From: Silene latifolia
Taxonomy: Eukaryota; Streptophyta; Magnoliopsida; Caryophyllales; Caryophyllaceae
Length of the DNA stretch: 64,000 bases
Assembly: GCF_048544455.1 (NCBI RefSeq)
Contig: NC_133538.1
Coordinates: 41,613,969 to 41,677,968 of the forward strand
Direction: 5' to 3'
This document shows positions 11,640-24,087 of the stretch, piece after piece. Under the pieces are notes generated by a model, which saw only the letters and a list, made by a program, of their open reading frames with translations, did no database searches and was not told the DNA's origin. Position 1 is the stretch's first letter. Each line of letters begins with the position of its first letter. Position numbers and translations under genes: made by a program.

Positions 11640-11885
11640 AATATTTATTTGCGGCGCAAAAAAAGGGGCCATTTGCGGCGTTTTTGATGTAGCAGCAAAT
11701 AAGAGGGCCACAAATAGCAAAGTTATTTGCGGCGTTCAAAAAACGCCGCAAATAAAAGCCTATTTGCGGCGTTTTTTTCAAAAAAAGCCGCAAATAGGTT
11801 TTATTTGCGACGTTTTTTTTCAAAAAAATGCCGCAAATAGGAGTCTTATTTGCAGCATTTTTTTTGAAAAAACTCTGCAAATAGC
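11640..11885. repeat. CACTA subterminal repeats
   Basis: Direct and inverted copies of TATTTGCGGCG / CGCCGCAAATA occur about every 20-45 bp, separated by T- or A-runs. In CACTA elements such subterminal repeats bind the transposase. Confidence 0.8.
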
Positions 11886-13971
11886 AAAAAAAAAAAAATA
11901 AAAAAAAAATGATTTTAATTTATCTCTCAAATATATTGTTTCATAATACAATCTTAAATGATTTTAGTAAATATTCTAAATTCATACATCAAGTAGAAAT
12001 AAAACAAATACATGATTCAAAAATAATACAAATGCAATCTAAAACTTAAAAGAATTTAACTAAATACTCTAGACGCCTTCTTCAAAAAAAAAAAAAAAAA
12101 AAATACTCTAAGACGCTTAGCAGCAACACCATCTCAGCCGAACACACGCCTAGTAGTAAAACCATCTCAGCCGCTAAGTCATTCCACCTGTTCATGCACA
12201 ACAAAATTAAACTAAAAGAAAATACAATCTAAAAAGGAAAGGATATGTTAATGCATCAAAAAGCACATATACGGATATACCAATTAACTCCGCAACCTAC
12301 AAAACCTAACACTAAGATGTACAGTACCTTGTAAAGATAATAATGCATCAACGTCATCTCCTTATTCCAAGCTTGGGTTTAAGTGAGTTTCAATAGGCTA
12401 TCTAGTCGAAAATCAATAGCCAAATTTAACAACAGAAATACAAAACCATCTAAGAGACTCCACCTTGCTTGAGACTAACGTGTTAGATAATCATGTACTT
12501 CAAAGATAAAATTGAAGGAATCGTTTTCATCCAGCCTAAAAGAACTAACACCGGAGAAAACAAACAGTTAGATAAACAACATTACCTAAACCTGAAGAAT
12601 GCCAAACTTCCATCTTGAGTGCATATCAAGAGAACTGGACCTATTGAAAGAAAAGAGATGAGGGAGAAACAGTGCTCAATTGCTCAACATGTTACCCGGC
12701 TTTCAACCTGCCAAAAAAGCATAGACGACATGCGAGGATCTAGGATCTAAAATCCAGGAATAAGAGACCATCTGAGATTAAAAGATGAAACAATGGATGT
12801 TCTCGCCATACCTGCAATAGGTGATTCTGAATAATGTAACGGACAATTCTGCAACCAAATACAAAGCACTGGAATCAATGTATTTCACACAGAAGGATTG
12901 AAGAGGATAACTGGTAAAAAAAAAAACAAATCAAACATGTAACTAGGCCGCGAAATAAAGCCGCCAATATACTGAATGGTCCTCATATAACAAAGTTTTG
13001 GAAACTACAGTCAGCCGCATACCAATATTTGTGCCATTGGAAATGGAAAGGTGAAACCCAATTCCCTTTTCTTTGTCCGAACTCCGAAGTGAGTTGACAT
13101 GCCTAGCCTTCTTGGACAACAACTTTGAGCTATAACTAAAACGAACTTATATGACCAAAAACAAGGTCCACAAGACCACAAGACAAGTAATTAATAATCC
13201 TTAATTCAAAATACTACTGCATCATTGTGTTCACTCTTTTGCAACACTAGACATATGTAGTACTTCGTAACTAGCAATTCACCTTGAACTCCAATTTACT
13301 AAACTCACCCGTGATTCATTCATGATTTTATACTTCCCCAAGTAACATACAAAAATACTTGAGTTTAGGCCTTCAATTCCAACAAAGAAAAACATAAACT
13401 CTACTACATTTTCATTTCCCAGTAAGTTCAAACAAGTTCCCCCAAATTCACGAACAAATCGGAGTCTCAGAGGCTCCGAATAACAAAATATACAAAGTAT
13501 ATAAAAGTCCGAGTAGTCGGATAACATTTCAGGTGTTCTCATAACAAACTCGGAGGCTTCGCATATGGTCACGAAAAAATTAATCTAATCCAAAAATGAC
13601 TACACTTGGAACCTGAAATGGCAGTATGATAGCACATAGCACAACTGAAATGTCCCATATTGTAATGAAATGAGCTGAACCCTGCCAAATAACAAGACTG
13701 TCAAATAAGGCATCACACATTCATGTATAATCTAATACATTCAATTAGCATCACACATTCCCAAAGATGAACCTGCTTTCAGGCAGGTTACTACCAAATT
13801 ACATTAGTAGCACATAATTTAAAAATGTTCTCAAATATGAGGTACTAACAGATAGCAGTACTTAGTTTAAACATGTTCTCAAACATCTAAAGAACAAGAA
13901 AGCCATTAGCATTATGGTGTATTCTATATACTCGTGGGGTCAGTTTGATAGAGCAACTAACTGTTTGATGA

Positions 13972-14223
13972 TCATGTAAAACATCGAGAATTTAGAATAA
14001 AAGAACTCTCTTTGTGGTGACATTCCAATTGCAAGCAACTGAGACAGACATAAAGCCAACTTTGTGACAGGAAAATGGCCATTTGTATCAAAGACAAAGG
14101 CAGTCCTCTGCCAACTTTTCCATATGCTTTTCCAGCAACAGAGGCTGCAACATCGAGGAGTGCAATCGTAGTGGCTAATCCCAATGAAAATGCAATGGAA
14201 TCCCCAATGACTTGAAGATTCAA
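13972..14223 (-). pseudogene. Captured exon of an unidentified membrane-type protein
   Basis: The frame reads GDSIAFSLGLATTIALLDVAASVAGKAYGKVGRGLPLSLIQMAIFL in consecutive segments, with small and hydrophobic residues typical of membrane helices. The surrounding 12-15 kb resembles introns and untranslated sequence. I do not recognise the family. The fragment is inside the CACTA element, so capture of a host exon is the simplest reading. A 44-bp portion is duplicated at 11,283-11,326. Confidence 0.45.
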
Positions 14224-15336
14224 TGTGATAGATGACCAAAAAAAGATATCATATGAGAAATAGAAGTGGGCATTAGAGTATCAGACAATGTTATCAGAAA
14301 TTAAAATTTATGGTTCGCAACAAGGAGAAAAACTGGTAACAAGTCCTGTACCAAAAATGACGGCTAGACTGCAACAAAGAGTAAGAAAAAAACTAAAAAA
14401 TAATGAATAAGAATACAAAGGCAAAAAATTAGGATAGAAACCTTTTGAAGGACAACAAGTATGAGCAGAGAAAGTACCTAGTCAAATTGACTTAGAAAAA
14501 AAACTTCATTAGCTTGCTAACAAGATGAATATACAAACCCGCCAAACCAATATCCAAGTCCGGCATCAGCCATCATATACACAGACCTAGCAGTACAGAG
14601 TACACAACACCAAAAGAAACAAACAAATATAGCTGGAACGATGGTAATCGTTCACGTATGAATGAGTGCTAAAAAGGAAATGCATATGTATATGAATGCG
14701 TTAACAAGTTCTAAATAAAATCGTTTAAGTAGCCTGAGTAGCACACTTACATAGGCTCTTAGTTTCAGAAAAAGCAATGGAAACAAGAAACATGTCCGAC
14801 TCCATGACCACACAAATGTCATGAGACAACTTAGTTTCAGGAAAAAGCAGTTGTTAGAACTTACAAGTATGTTACTTCACTTACTTGGACTTGCATCCAG
14901 GTAACACGTATTTACCCAGTAGTCGAGCTTGTCAGGTGTCGTAATTTGGAATGTTGAAGCACAACATTTCATATCATCATAAATCATACTAAATGTTTCA
15001 TATAAGAGTCTGAAGGATCAATCATAGGTAACAGACAACATCTTGATGATATTCAGGTATGGCTAAACTTTTCATCTGGTCAGGAACTTTTATTCAATAT
15101 AAGAAATTTTATAGGGCAGGAAGATATTTTTTCTTTTCAGAATGTAAACCCGACTCTTTATGATGGAACAAATTTAAGCTTAAATTACAAAACGGAGCAA
15201 AGAAGGTGTTGACAGAGTTACAATTTTAAGCAAATCAGTTGCAAATTAAACTATGACGGCTCAACTCTAACATAATACTCGATTTGTACCACTATACCTA
15301 ATCAATGAAGGTAACTACGGAGTATTTCTTCTCTAA

Positions 15337-15790
15337 GGGGGCGTTTGTTTCGTGCACGGGTATGGGGTTGGAATCAGGAATTATACCCGGGTGGTATGGG
15401 TTTGAAACTTGATTCCTCATACCTTGTGTTTGGTTCATTTTTGAGTTGTATGAGTTTGAACATCAATTAAGGTTAAAATGCGTAAATTAAAGTATTATAA
15501 ATAATAATTTCAATATTATAAAATCATGAAAATGATTAGTTAACCAAATAAGTATATAAAAAATTGGATTTACAATATGCTATAATTTGTTTTTTCATAT
15601 TTTTGATCAATTTAGTTTGATACCCGTGGGTATCAATCTCATACCCACCCCTTCCTTGGGATGAGAAACCCATACCTCATGTTTGAGGTATGGGTATAAA
15701 CCCTCAGATTTGCTTAAACAAACACTTGGTATGGGTTTGGCTCATTCCAAACCCATACCTCATGCCTTTTTGGGTGAACCAAACACCCCC
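15337..15790. mobile_element. PIF/Harbinger (Tourist-like) MITE inside the CACTA element
   Basis: The 454-bp element begins GGGGGCGTTTGTTT, and its other end reversed reads AGGGGGTGTTTGGTT. TAA flanks both sides (15,334-15,336 and 15,791-15,793), the usual target for this superfamily. Internal inverted stretches of CATACCTCATG / CATGAGG-type sequence support a foldback MITE. There is no ORF. Confidence 0.85.
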
Positions 15791-16256
15791 TAAATTGCAG
15801 CCATAAAATTGAAATTAATCCAAAAGAAACATAAACCCTAACAATAACTCGAATTGTTTCCTAAAATCAACACTCCAATTAATCGAAAATAAACATAAAC
15901 CCTAACAAAAATAATTAATCTAAAACAAAGATAAACCCTAAAAATCAACATTGCAATGTAGGACTGTTTTCCACTTTTTTTTTTTTTTTTCTTTTTGGTA
16001 AAGTGAAATGGTGGAAAGTGATAAAGAAGAATGTCGGTGAGTCTATTATTTAGAGGAGTGAGTACGTGAGTTTATTTTATTTTTTTTGTAAATTTCTTTT
16101 TTAGTTTAAACGCCGCGTATAAACTATTTGAGACATTGTTTTTATAAAAACGCCACAAATCATTATATGATTTAAAAAAAAAAAAAAAACTATTTGCTGC
16201 CATTAAGCTAAACCGCCTCAAATAGAGAGACGTAAAAAAATATTTTTCTACGAGTG

Positions 16257-17057
16257 AAAATTGATACTTGCATTAGGTTAGAAATCTCTTTAGGAGTATA
16301 GGGGTGCTTTTAGTTTACATTTTGATCCTCATTCCCGCTCCCTAGGAGCAAAAAACGTGAGTAGACAAAAGATCGTCTTATTTCACAATGTTGTGTTTGT
16401 TTGCTTGAGTCGTGTGCCTCACTAGGTTGCATTGTAGTCGGGGAAGGCCGTCTTTGTTATGTTGGACTTTCGTTGGGTGTTGAGGGGCAAAATTTTGAAT
16501 TTTGCCGTTATCAGACGGTCTTATGCTGACGAAATAAGCGTCTGTTTGGGCTCAAACTGAGCCGTTTTGCTTTGAAATGGACCTTGACGGTAGTTTAGAC
16601 CATTTTGGGGCATGATCAAGTCACGTTATTTTGTTGTGGTCTTAATTCGAATTTTTGACTTGTTTGTGCCCGAATTGGCGTAAAATTGCCTTTTTCGAGC
16701 TGTGAAAAATGCACAGTTGTGTGGGGAATTTTGGTTGCATATTTTGATGGACTTTGTGTGGGTCCGAGGTGTTGAGTGGTCTTCGTCTTTTGTCATTGTT
16801 TTGACTCGTCTTTTGCTTGAAAAGAAGGGCGAATCGTTTTTTTTATTGTGTGTTTTTTTGTGAAATGTTTTGCTCGATGGGTTTGGGTGGGTTTGCCCTT
16901 ACTTTTGTTTTGCATTTGCAGGTGGTTTTATTTTTTTGGATTTTCTCCATTTTGTGCCATCGTAATGCCGAAATTTCGGCTGACGTTATTTTGTTTTGAC
17001 TTCAGGTGAGTGTTCTGGGGCTTCTGGGTCCGCGGCCGAGGCCATAGAGGAGGAGGA
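16257..17057. other. Unclassified continuation of the CACTA host sequence
   Basis: The sequence is GT-rich and resembles a long plant intron, ending in a good acceptor near 17,004 (TTGTTTTGACTTCAG). A short exon-like, GC-richer stretch with a GAGGAGGAGGA run follows, where the solo LTR is inserted. No protein was recognised. Confidence 0.35.
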
Positions 17058-17624
17058 TGATACCGTCGTCAGGTACCAAAAATAAAATACCTAGTTACAC
17101 TTACAGAAGCTAGCAGTAAGTAGGGTCGATCTCCACAGGGAGGCGGTCACTATCTACTTGTCTATTCGGTCTGTCTACGTCACAGTTGGGGGTTTTGAAT
17201 TGAATAAAACTAAACTAAACAAGATTAAGGGAAGAGAATTAATGATAAGAGAAATTAATAAGAAAGAGAGAAAACTAGGATGTCGGGTTATCAACAAACG
17301 TCACTTAATTACAGCTAAGGTCACAGATTAGTCGATGTGTCGGTCTAAGGGGCAATGAATATCTCCTTCCGATCTCAATTCGCCCTAAAATACTATTAGC
17401 TTAGCTTTCGCCCTCACTAAAGCATTCTATTGTTCACTGCAGGTCTCACCCCTTCCAACCTTCCGGTCCAGGTCAAGGCTTACCGAGGTTAAAAAGGCTA
17501 AATGTATCGATTCAAATAGCTAGATACAATTATAAGCAGTGATTAACAACAAAGACATAACAACAAACGATCTATAAACCTAATTAGCAATTAACATCGG
17601 TTGATTGACTCCCCTAGATCCTAG

Positions 17625-18895
17625 TGATACCGTCGTTTTGTATCAAAATTAAATTTATAATTCCAAACTAAAACTATAGCGAGTGATAGTAAGGGTCGAA
17701 CCACAGAGAGACAAGATCAATTCTATTTGCTTATTTCACTATAAAAAGTAACAATTAAATGGGGGGTTTTGAAATTGGTTGATTCTAATGACTAATTGCA
17801 AGAAATGAAATTCTCAACAGATAAAAGGAAGATCGAATTTCCGTTCACCATGGCTAAGGTCGTCAAGAAGGTAGCAGAGGTCCTATAATACGGTCTCGGG
17901 GAATATGAGCAAGCCTTTCGATCAATGCTCGAATTAACCTTACGGTCTTCTAGTTCCCAAGAATTTCTCAAAGCTTTCGCTCAAAGGAAATTCCAATCTA
18001 ATGATAATTTAAATTACTAATCTTTCAATCTAGTAAAAGGGCTTATCAAAAGTTAACAAGATCGATACGGAAGAATTCATACTAACAAAACAATCCTAAT
18101 TTATGCCATGGCTCACCTCATTCCCAATCAATAAAATTAGCTATGCATAATCAAAACTAAAACAATTGCAAAATTGATAACAAAGAACAAGTTTGACATG
18201 ATTGAATTGAAATTAAGGAAAAAGGTAAGAACTTAATTGCTGAAATTAAATTGGTAAAAACAAGAATTGAAATAACAGGAAATTAAGGAAGAAAGAATTT
18301 ACATAAAAACTTACTAATTAAAGTGATGAACAACGTAATTGAATTCGGGGTTTTCCGTTCCCAAAGCTCGATCTAAAACTAAGTTCTTCAGTAATGAAAA
18401 GCATAACCTAAAAGTCTCGTTGCGTTCTCTACGATAAGCGATGCCAAAAGTTAATTACAAATTGGGCTTTTAAAAGTCTAACACGAAGAATTAATCCCAA
18501 ATCATGATCGTCGATCGACTGATCAAGATGGTCGATCGAGTGGTCACTTCGAACGAGAGCTTCTGCAGATTTTCAACGGTCGATCGATCAGCGGCAAAGA
18601 TGGTCGATCGACGACTCGAGCTGTGTAGTGGCTTCTTTCTCTCTTCAAATCAGCTCTTTACTCCAAGCACGCATCCCGAGGTGGTTGAATTCGAGCTCCC
18701 TTCTTCAAAGCTTCCCAAAAGTTGCCTCTGGAGACGATTTAGGCTTGATTTAGCCTACTTCCACTCATTCCTACAATAAATCATAGAAAATGCAAAGTAA
18801 ACCGTTTCGGAAGAAATAGTAGCCTTAAGCTAACAATTATGCATGGAAATACGTGCCAAAACTGCAAATAAAGTGTATAGAATATGCACGTATCA
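17625..18895 (-). repeat. 3' LTR of the minus-strand Athila element
   Basis: The 1271-bp LTR pairs with 49,381-50,665. Most differences from the partner are small indels or substitutions, many at CAG/CTG triplets and in the TCGATCGAC palindromes (18,507-18,613). Confidence 0.93.
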
Positions 18896-18914
18896 AATCT
18901 CCCCAAACCAAACC
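18896..18914 (-). other. Polypurine tract, minus-strand Athila
   Basis: On the minus strand GGTTTGGTTTGGGGAGATT runs straight into the 3' LTR. It is preceded by GGGGACAAGCAAGG, a block also present before the 3' LTR of the plus-strand Athila (45,505-45,536). Confidence 0.9.
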
Positions 18915-20637
18915 TTGCTTGTCCCCAAGCAAGCACTATGACCCATATAAAAACCTAATGGAAAAGAGTATATCTCAGAGCTAGCTACAAGTCAATGCCA
19001 AACCGTTTAATGCACATAGTCAACTACCGCAAAGCTCAAATCAAGTGAACAAACTTATGCATATCATGGAATTAAATCGGGCGTTCGACCTTGCAAGACT
19101 TCATAAATTCGGACTCTCCCGGGTCACTCTTCCCTCAGCGAAGCAAATGGTAAGAATATATGTAAAAGAGAGGGAAGAAAATACAGACTCTCACCTAGAC
19201 TACGACCGACAAAACTTGTATGCTTGACTAGTATGAATAATGATTCTAGCTACCGTACACACGCAGAACCACCGTCAAGGACTATTACATGCCGAACTAT
19301 TGCAAGATTTGGATATGTGAGGCTAAGTGGGAAAGAAAGGGCAAAACAAGTATGGAAATGTGAAGGTAAGAGCCAAGCTAGTACCTAACAAACCATCAGA
19401 AACCGTATCCCGTTCCTCCAACTCGAAATATAAACCATGCCCTTTAAAAGACTAAGCAACACAATATCCCAAAACAAACACCTCCAATTCACGAAATAAG
19501 CACATGAGGCGTGTTCTCAATTCAACCAAATTATTATTATTTTTCCTCAAATTTCCTATTATTCTTTTCTTTCTTTCTTTTCTTTTCATTCTTTTTTTTT
19601 TCAACTTCTGAGCTGTGGTCGATCGACCAGTGATGGCAGTCGATCGACCACCCTGTGCATTCCAAAGGTTTCTCTCTGTCCAGAACATCCTTTTTTTTTT
19701 TTTTTTCATTTTTCTCGATTTTCTCCTTTGTTTTACTTCAGTGCCGACTCCTCGCAATTCCTCCACTTCTCATGTATACTCACTCCAACATTACAAAAAC
19801 GAACCAAAACCGCTTATGATTCGACAAATTCCTCTACTACTCCCTAGCTTGGCACAATGGTAGGCTAAATATGGGATGTAGTTAAGGGCAACTGGCAGAT
19901 ATGGCTTATAGTGGAGTTAATGGGGTAAAATGAGAAAGGGGAAGATTCAATAGTTCTGAAAACATGCAATACCGACCACACACCAATGCGTATAGGCAAT
20001 AAGCAATCAAAACTCATACACGTGCAAAACATGAAATGAAGGGAGTACTACTCTCAATCCTAAATTAACCGGTCATGCATGTCACCAGTTAAAGGCTCTA
20101 TATCTCAGAAAGTATAAGTAGTTTGCCAAAAGTAATGAGTCAAGTCTAATTACCCGAAATGAATTCCATAACAAAATTTGAGAAATCACTTTTAATTCTC
20201 GCTAAGCAGCTGTGAAAAGGCAAGGAATGGCATATTTGACTAATAGTGCAAAATCATCATTAATAAACTCCAATCCGACTCAACTATATGCAAAAATAAA
20301 CGTGATATTTTTGATTGTTTATGAATTTTTTCAGTTTTTTCTTTGTTTTTGTTGTTTTTTTTTTTTTTTTTGAACGGAAAAACAAATGCAAACAGAAATG
20401 CACTAAACATGTGACTGAAATGCAATAAAAAACAAATGCAGATGCAAAAGACATATGCAAATACCCTCCCCAAACCAAAACGCACAATGCCCTCATTGTG
20501 CTCAAAGAAGAAATCACCAAAGAAATAGGGAAGAATAAAAGCATAATAAAATAAAAAGGAAACTAATAAAGAAGGTTCGGAAACTCACAAAAGACGACCT
20601 CCCCAAACCAGCCAAAAACAAGGGAGGTCACAAGCAT
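18915..20637 (-). other. Athila 3' non-coding region with palindromes
   Basis: The stretch is 1.7 kb between the env-like stop and the PPT. It has two TCGATCGACC palindromes (19,619-19,648), a T-rich tract (19,560-19,710) and the hairpin/PPT-like block at 20,463-20,501. No credible ORF is present. The region is collinear with 43,900-45,536 of the plus-strand Athila. Confidence 0.7.
20463..20501 (-). other. Hairpin followed by an internal PPT-like tract
   Basis: The inverted repeat GCACAATG-CCCT-CATTGTGC (20,482-20,501) is followed on the minus strand by TTTTGGTTTGGGGAGGGT (20,463-20,480). That tract closely resembles the true PPT at 18,896-18,914. The same pair occurs in the plus-strand Athila at 44,031-44,069. 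Confidence 0.75.
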
Positions 20638-22072
20638 CTAATCGCCACCATCGTACTCTTCACCACTAGACTCTCCGGACCCAGAGTCGCTCTCCTCCTC
20701 CGCAGCAGCAGCGGCAGTAGTAGTGGTAGTAGGAGGCCTCCTGGCAGGCCGAGTGTAACCGCCCACCGGAGGGACAAAGAAGGACGGGTGTGTCCAGGCA
20801 CCCTGTGGAAGCATCCCTCCCTGGGCGTACTCCTCGTAAACTGGGTACAGAGCCAAGGCCGTGTCAAGTCGGTGCTGGTCAAAGCTCTTGCACAAGTCAG
20901 TCAACACACGTGACATCCCCCTTTGGTCCATGACCGGAGAGATAACAGTAGGGGGAGGGGGACGGAAAGTGACCGGGAAGCCGGTGGGAGCAGTAGTGGA
21001 GGGAGAGGGTGCCTGAGAGGAGGAGACATGAGCTCTCCTCGAAGTGCTAGCAGTAGCAGTACCCGCCCTAATAGGGAGCCTGTAACTAGGCAAGGGCGGG
21101 CGAGCTGCCCCCGAAACAGTGGTGAGAGGCAGGATAGGAGGGTAGCCTAGGACAGGGATGGGGTCGCAGATGAAAGAATCGATCTTCCACCGACTCCTTC
21201 TATCGATCCACTTCACGGACCGCGCGTAGGCAAGATCCATGAAGCGTAGGTCAGGGTCTATAGGGGCCTCCTCTCGAGGGAAAAGTAAAACAAGACGGTT
21301 GGCGAGACGCGTCACCAACCCGCCACAAGCAATAGTGGCCAAAGTGCCCTCACTAACGAAAAAGTGAGCGGCAAATAAGCGATGTTATATATACGGGCTA
21401 CCCGACTGTTAATGTTCAGATAGCCCGCCAAAATAGACAGTTCAATAGTATTCACATTATTCGACTCCTTACGGCCGAAAATGGTATTACCCATTAGCCG
21501 TAGAAAATAACGAAGAGGGGGCAAGTGGCCGGAAGTGCCCATCCTCTTAGGCCCGTAAAAGTCACTAATACATGACCACATGACTCGGTGAATATCGAAG
21601 TTTCCGAGGTTTTACCCTCGAAATAAAGACCCGTAAAACCAAAGAAAATCGGCTAATGTCGTGAGTAGTTGACATTGAAAAGCCGAAAGGAAATACAAGC
21701 ATTAGTCTTATTTTCCTCAAAAGAAGCCGAGTTAAACGCATAAGATGAAAAGAAATCGAGGGTCAAAATGTAATATGTGAACTCAGCCATGTCCACAAGA
21801 CCCATCATTCCTGTCCCATTTAGCAGGGACACAACAGACTCATAACAACCCAATTTCTTTAAAGTGGGTTTGTGAAGAAACCGGGTGGCTGTTACTTTCA
21901 TTCTCGTGACAAAAAGAGCGAACTTGGCTCGCTGAGTAGAGTCGGAAAAAATAACCTGCGGATAGTCAGGTAGACTATCCGTAGTGGCCTCAATCATCGC
22001 TGCGGACCTCGCGGCCGCTGCGCGCCCCCTGCTCGACTGCCCTTCAAACATGTGCTCCTTTCCTTTTGACAT
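20638..22072 (-). pseudogene. Athila env-like (extra 3') ORF, frameshifted
   Basis: The ATG at 22,072 follows a predicted splice acceptor by nine bases. The N-terminal piece (22,072-21,653) has MSKGKEHMFEGQSSRGR and a FTYYILTLDFFSSYAF core. The middle piece (21,581-21,312) contains IELSILAGYLN. The C-terminal piece (21,342-20,638) contains CGGLVTRLANRLVLLFPREE, a Pro/Thr/Ser-rich stretch and an acidic end (EEESDSGSGESSGEE). Frames change near 21,650-21,580 and near 21,340. It corresponds to the ATHILA ORF-1/env-like family, whose function is unproven. No convincing signal peptide or membrane anchor is seen. The degraded copy at 6812-8385 has the same block order. Confidence 0.75.
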
Positions 22073-22081
22073 TGTTGTTTC

Positions 22082-22426
22082 CTGCGAACAATCAAATTAG
22101 CAATAAGCTTCCCCTAACCTTTAGCAATAACAATTCATGAAACCCGAATAATAAAAAAAATCAAAAATTCAGAAGCTGGAACCGAAATTAGGGCTTCCAA
22201 AATTTGGGGGAAACTGATTTAAGCATCCTACAATTGCTAATAAGGCTTGAAAATCAAAGGAAAAGGGTAGGAAAAGAAATCAAAGCATAAAAATCGACTA
22301 GAACTAGCCCTAAATCGATTTTGCCCAAATCGATTTTTCCGTCTCAATGTAACAATACTCGGAAATATGGCATGAAACTTCAGTAAAAATCGAATATAAA
22401 GCATGGAAAAGAGATTAGGGACATAC
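22082..22426 (-). other. Predicted intron in the leader of the env-like ORF
   Basis: On the minus strand the donor CTTCAAG|GTATGT is at 22,426 and the acceptor TTGTTCGCAG ends at 22,082, just before the ORF start. At 345 bp it is AT-rich and has no coding potential. The arrangement repeats that at 8387-9636. Confidence 0.5.
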
Positions 22427-22985
22427 CTTGAAGATTTAAGCAAGAAAATTCGAGAATGAGACGGGATTTGCAGGAAAATCGCGAGAAAAGGGGAGAAAAT
22501 AGGGTTTGCCTTTGATTTTTCGATTTATTGAAAGTGAATGAATGAATGAGGAATGAAGGAATACTTCCCTTATGAGTTGCATTCTGATCCCGCGCACAGG
22601 TCAATCGACCAGCTGACCCGGTCGATCGACCAGTCTCCTCTTTAAACAGCTTCTGGACTTTTCTCTTCAGTCGATCGACTATATTGCCCAGTCGATCGAC
22701 CAAACTCCGTACACAGTAGCCTCTGACCTGTTCCTTTTCAGTCGATCGACTGAATAGCTTAGTCGATCGACTGAAGACGCTGGCAATTTAGCTCAAAAAT
22801 CACCTGCAAAAATTTTCAAAGGCGCATATTCTCCAAACCAAGAAATTGCTAAACAAAAGGAAACAAGCTAAAGGTCCTAATGCAAAATAAATGAAATAAA
22901 ACTGTAAAGATCCTAATTACAAAAGTTTACAAGTCGGGTTGCCTCCCGGTTAGCGCTGGTTTAAGAGGTCCCGCACGACCTTTTT
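22427..22985 (-). promoter_or_regulatory. Pol-env spacer: palindrome cluster and leader-like exon
   Basis: Five TCGATCGAC-type palindromes lie at about 22,600-22,770. Downstream on the minus strand is a CT-rich leader-like stretch ending at the donor (22,427). The layout suggests a promoter for a separate env-like transcript. This is inference from layout and from the parallel module at 9637-9925. Confidence 0.4.
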
Positions 22986-22988
22986 ACC

Positions 22989-24087
22989 TCAATTTGCATC
23001 ATCCGATAACGGGTCGAAGTACAATACCTCGACTTTCCCAACAAACTCATCTGATCCGTGATAATGCTTCACATATTGGCCATTAACTTTGAACCTTTCT
23101 CCAGCAGAGGTCTCCAATTCAACTGATCCGAACTTTGTGACTGCTGTGACCGTGTAAGGGCCAGTCCACCTGGATTTCAGCTTACCAGGAAATAAACGGA
23201 TACGAGTGTTAAAAAGAAGTACCTTATCGCCAACATGGAACTCGTGCTTGATGATTCTCTTGTCGTGCCAGCGCTTTGTTTTCTCTTTGTAGATCCTTGC
23301 ATTGTCATAGGCCAGCAGCCTAAATTCCTCCAACTCATTCAGCTGTGTCATGCGTTTCTCACGAGAGAGGTTAGGATCCAAATTTAAATCACATATAGCC
23401 CCCAAGACTTACGCTCTAACTCAACAGGCAAATGACATGTCTTGCCATAAATCAATCGGTATGGTGACATCCCGATTGGCGTCTTAAACGCGGTTCTATA
23501 AGCCCATAAGACATCATCTAACTTAAGACTCCAATCTTTCCGTGATTTAGAAACAACTTTAGCTAAGACTTCTTTCAATTCTCTGTTAGAAATCTCAACC
23601 TGACCACTAGTTTGGGGATGATACCCCAAACCTCTACGATGTTGGACACCGAATTTAGTCAATAAAGCACCAAGTTGTTTCTCTTTAAAATGCATTCCAC
23701 CATCGCTAATGACAACCCTAGGGACACCAAAACGAGGGAAAATAATCTTTTTAAACAGTTTAATCACGGCTTTAGCATCGCAATGGGGAGTAGCAATAGC
23801 TTCTACCCATTTGGACACATAATCTACAAACTACGAGGATATATTTATTACCTTGATCGCTTCGGAAAAGGTCTCTGATAATCGATGCCCCGTACATCGA
23901 AAATCTCAACCTCAAGAATGCCTACCCGTGGCATCTCATGTCTCTTGGAAATATTCCCCGATCTTTGACAAACATCGCACTCAAAGAACAAAATTGCGAC
24001 TATCTGCATGCAAAGTTGGCCAATAGAAACCAGATTGAGTACCTTAGCTACAAAATCCGGACGGACCGTGGTGACCACCATAAGCAT
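22989..24087 (-). pseudogene. pol: Athila integrase (broken)
   Basis: The zinc-binding end CDVCQRSGNISKRHEM lies at about 23,985-23,938 and the linker VEIFDVRGID at 23,920-23,880. The catalytic core includes KWVEAIAT (the first Asp, expected just upstream, is in a shifted frame), [10 protein letters not shown] with the second Asp (about 23,700) and VEISNRELK with the catalytic Glu (about 23,585). Then come [29 protein letters not shown] and a GPY/F-type end, FPGKLKSRWTGPYTV. The reading frame changes at about 23,850 and near 23,390-23,405. The stop at 22,989 ends the protein. Confidence 0.88.

Larger units (their letters stand above)
11628..16256. mobile_element. CACTA (En/Spm-type) transposon carrying gene fragments
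   Basis: The left terminus is CACTAGTACAAAAATATTT. The right terminus read on the minus strand is CACTCGTAGAAAAATATTT, giving terminal inverted repeats of about 20 bp with a few mismatches. Flanking triplets are GAA (left) and AAA (right), a near-match to the 3-bp duplication of this superfamily. Subterminal repeats built on TATTTGCGGCGTTTTT fill 11,640-11,885, and weaker forms occur at 16,105-16,240. I find no transposase in the 4.6 kb, so it is non-autonomous. The interior is AT-rich, intron-like sequence with at least one exon-like fragment (13,972-14,223) and a MITE. Confidence 0.85.
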
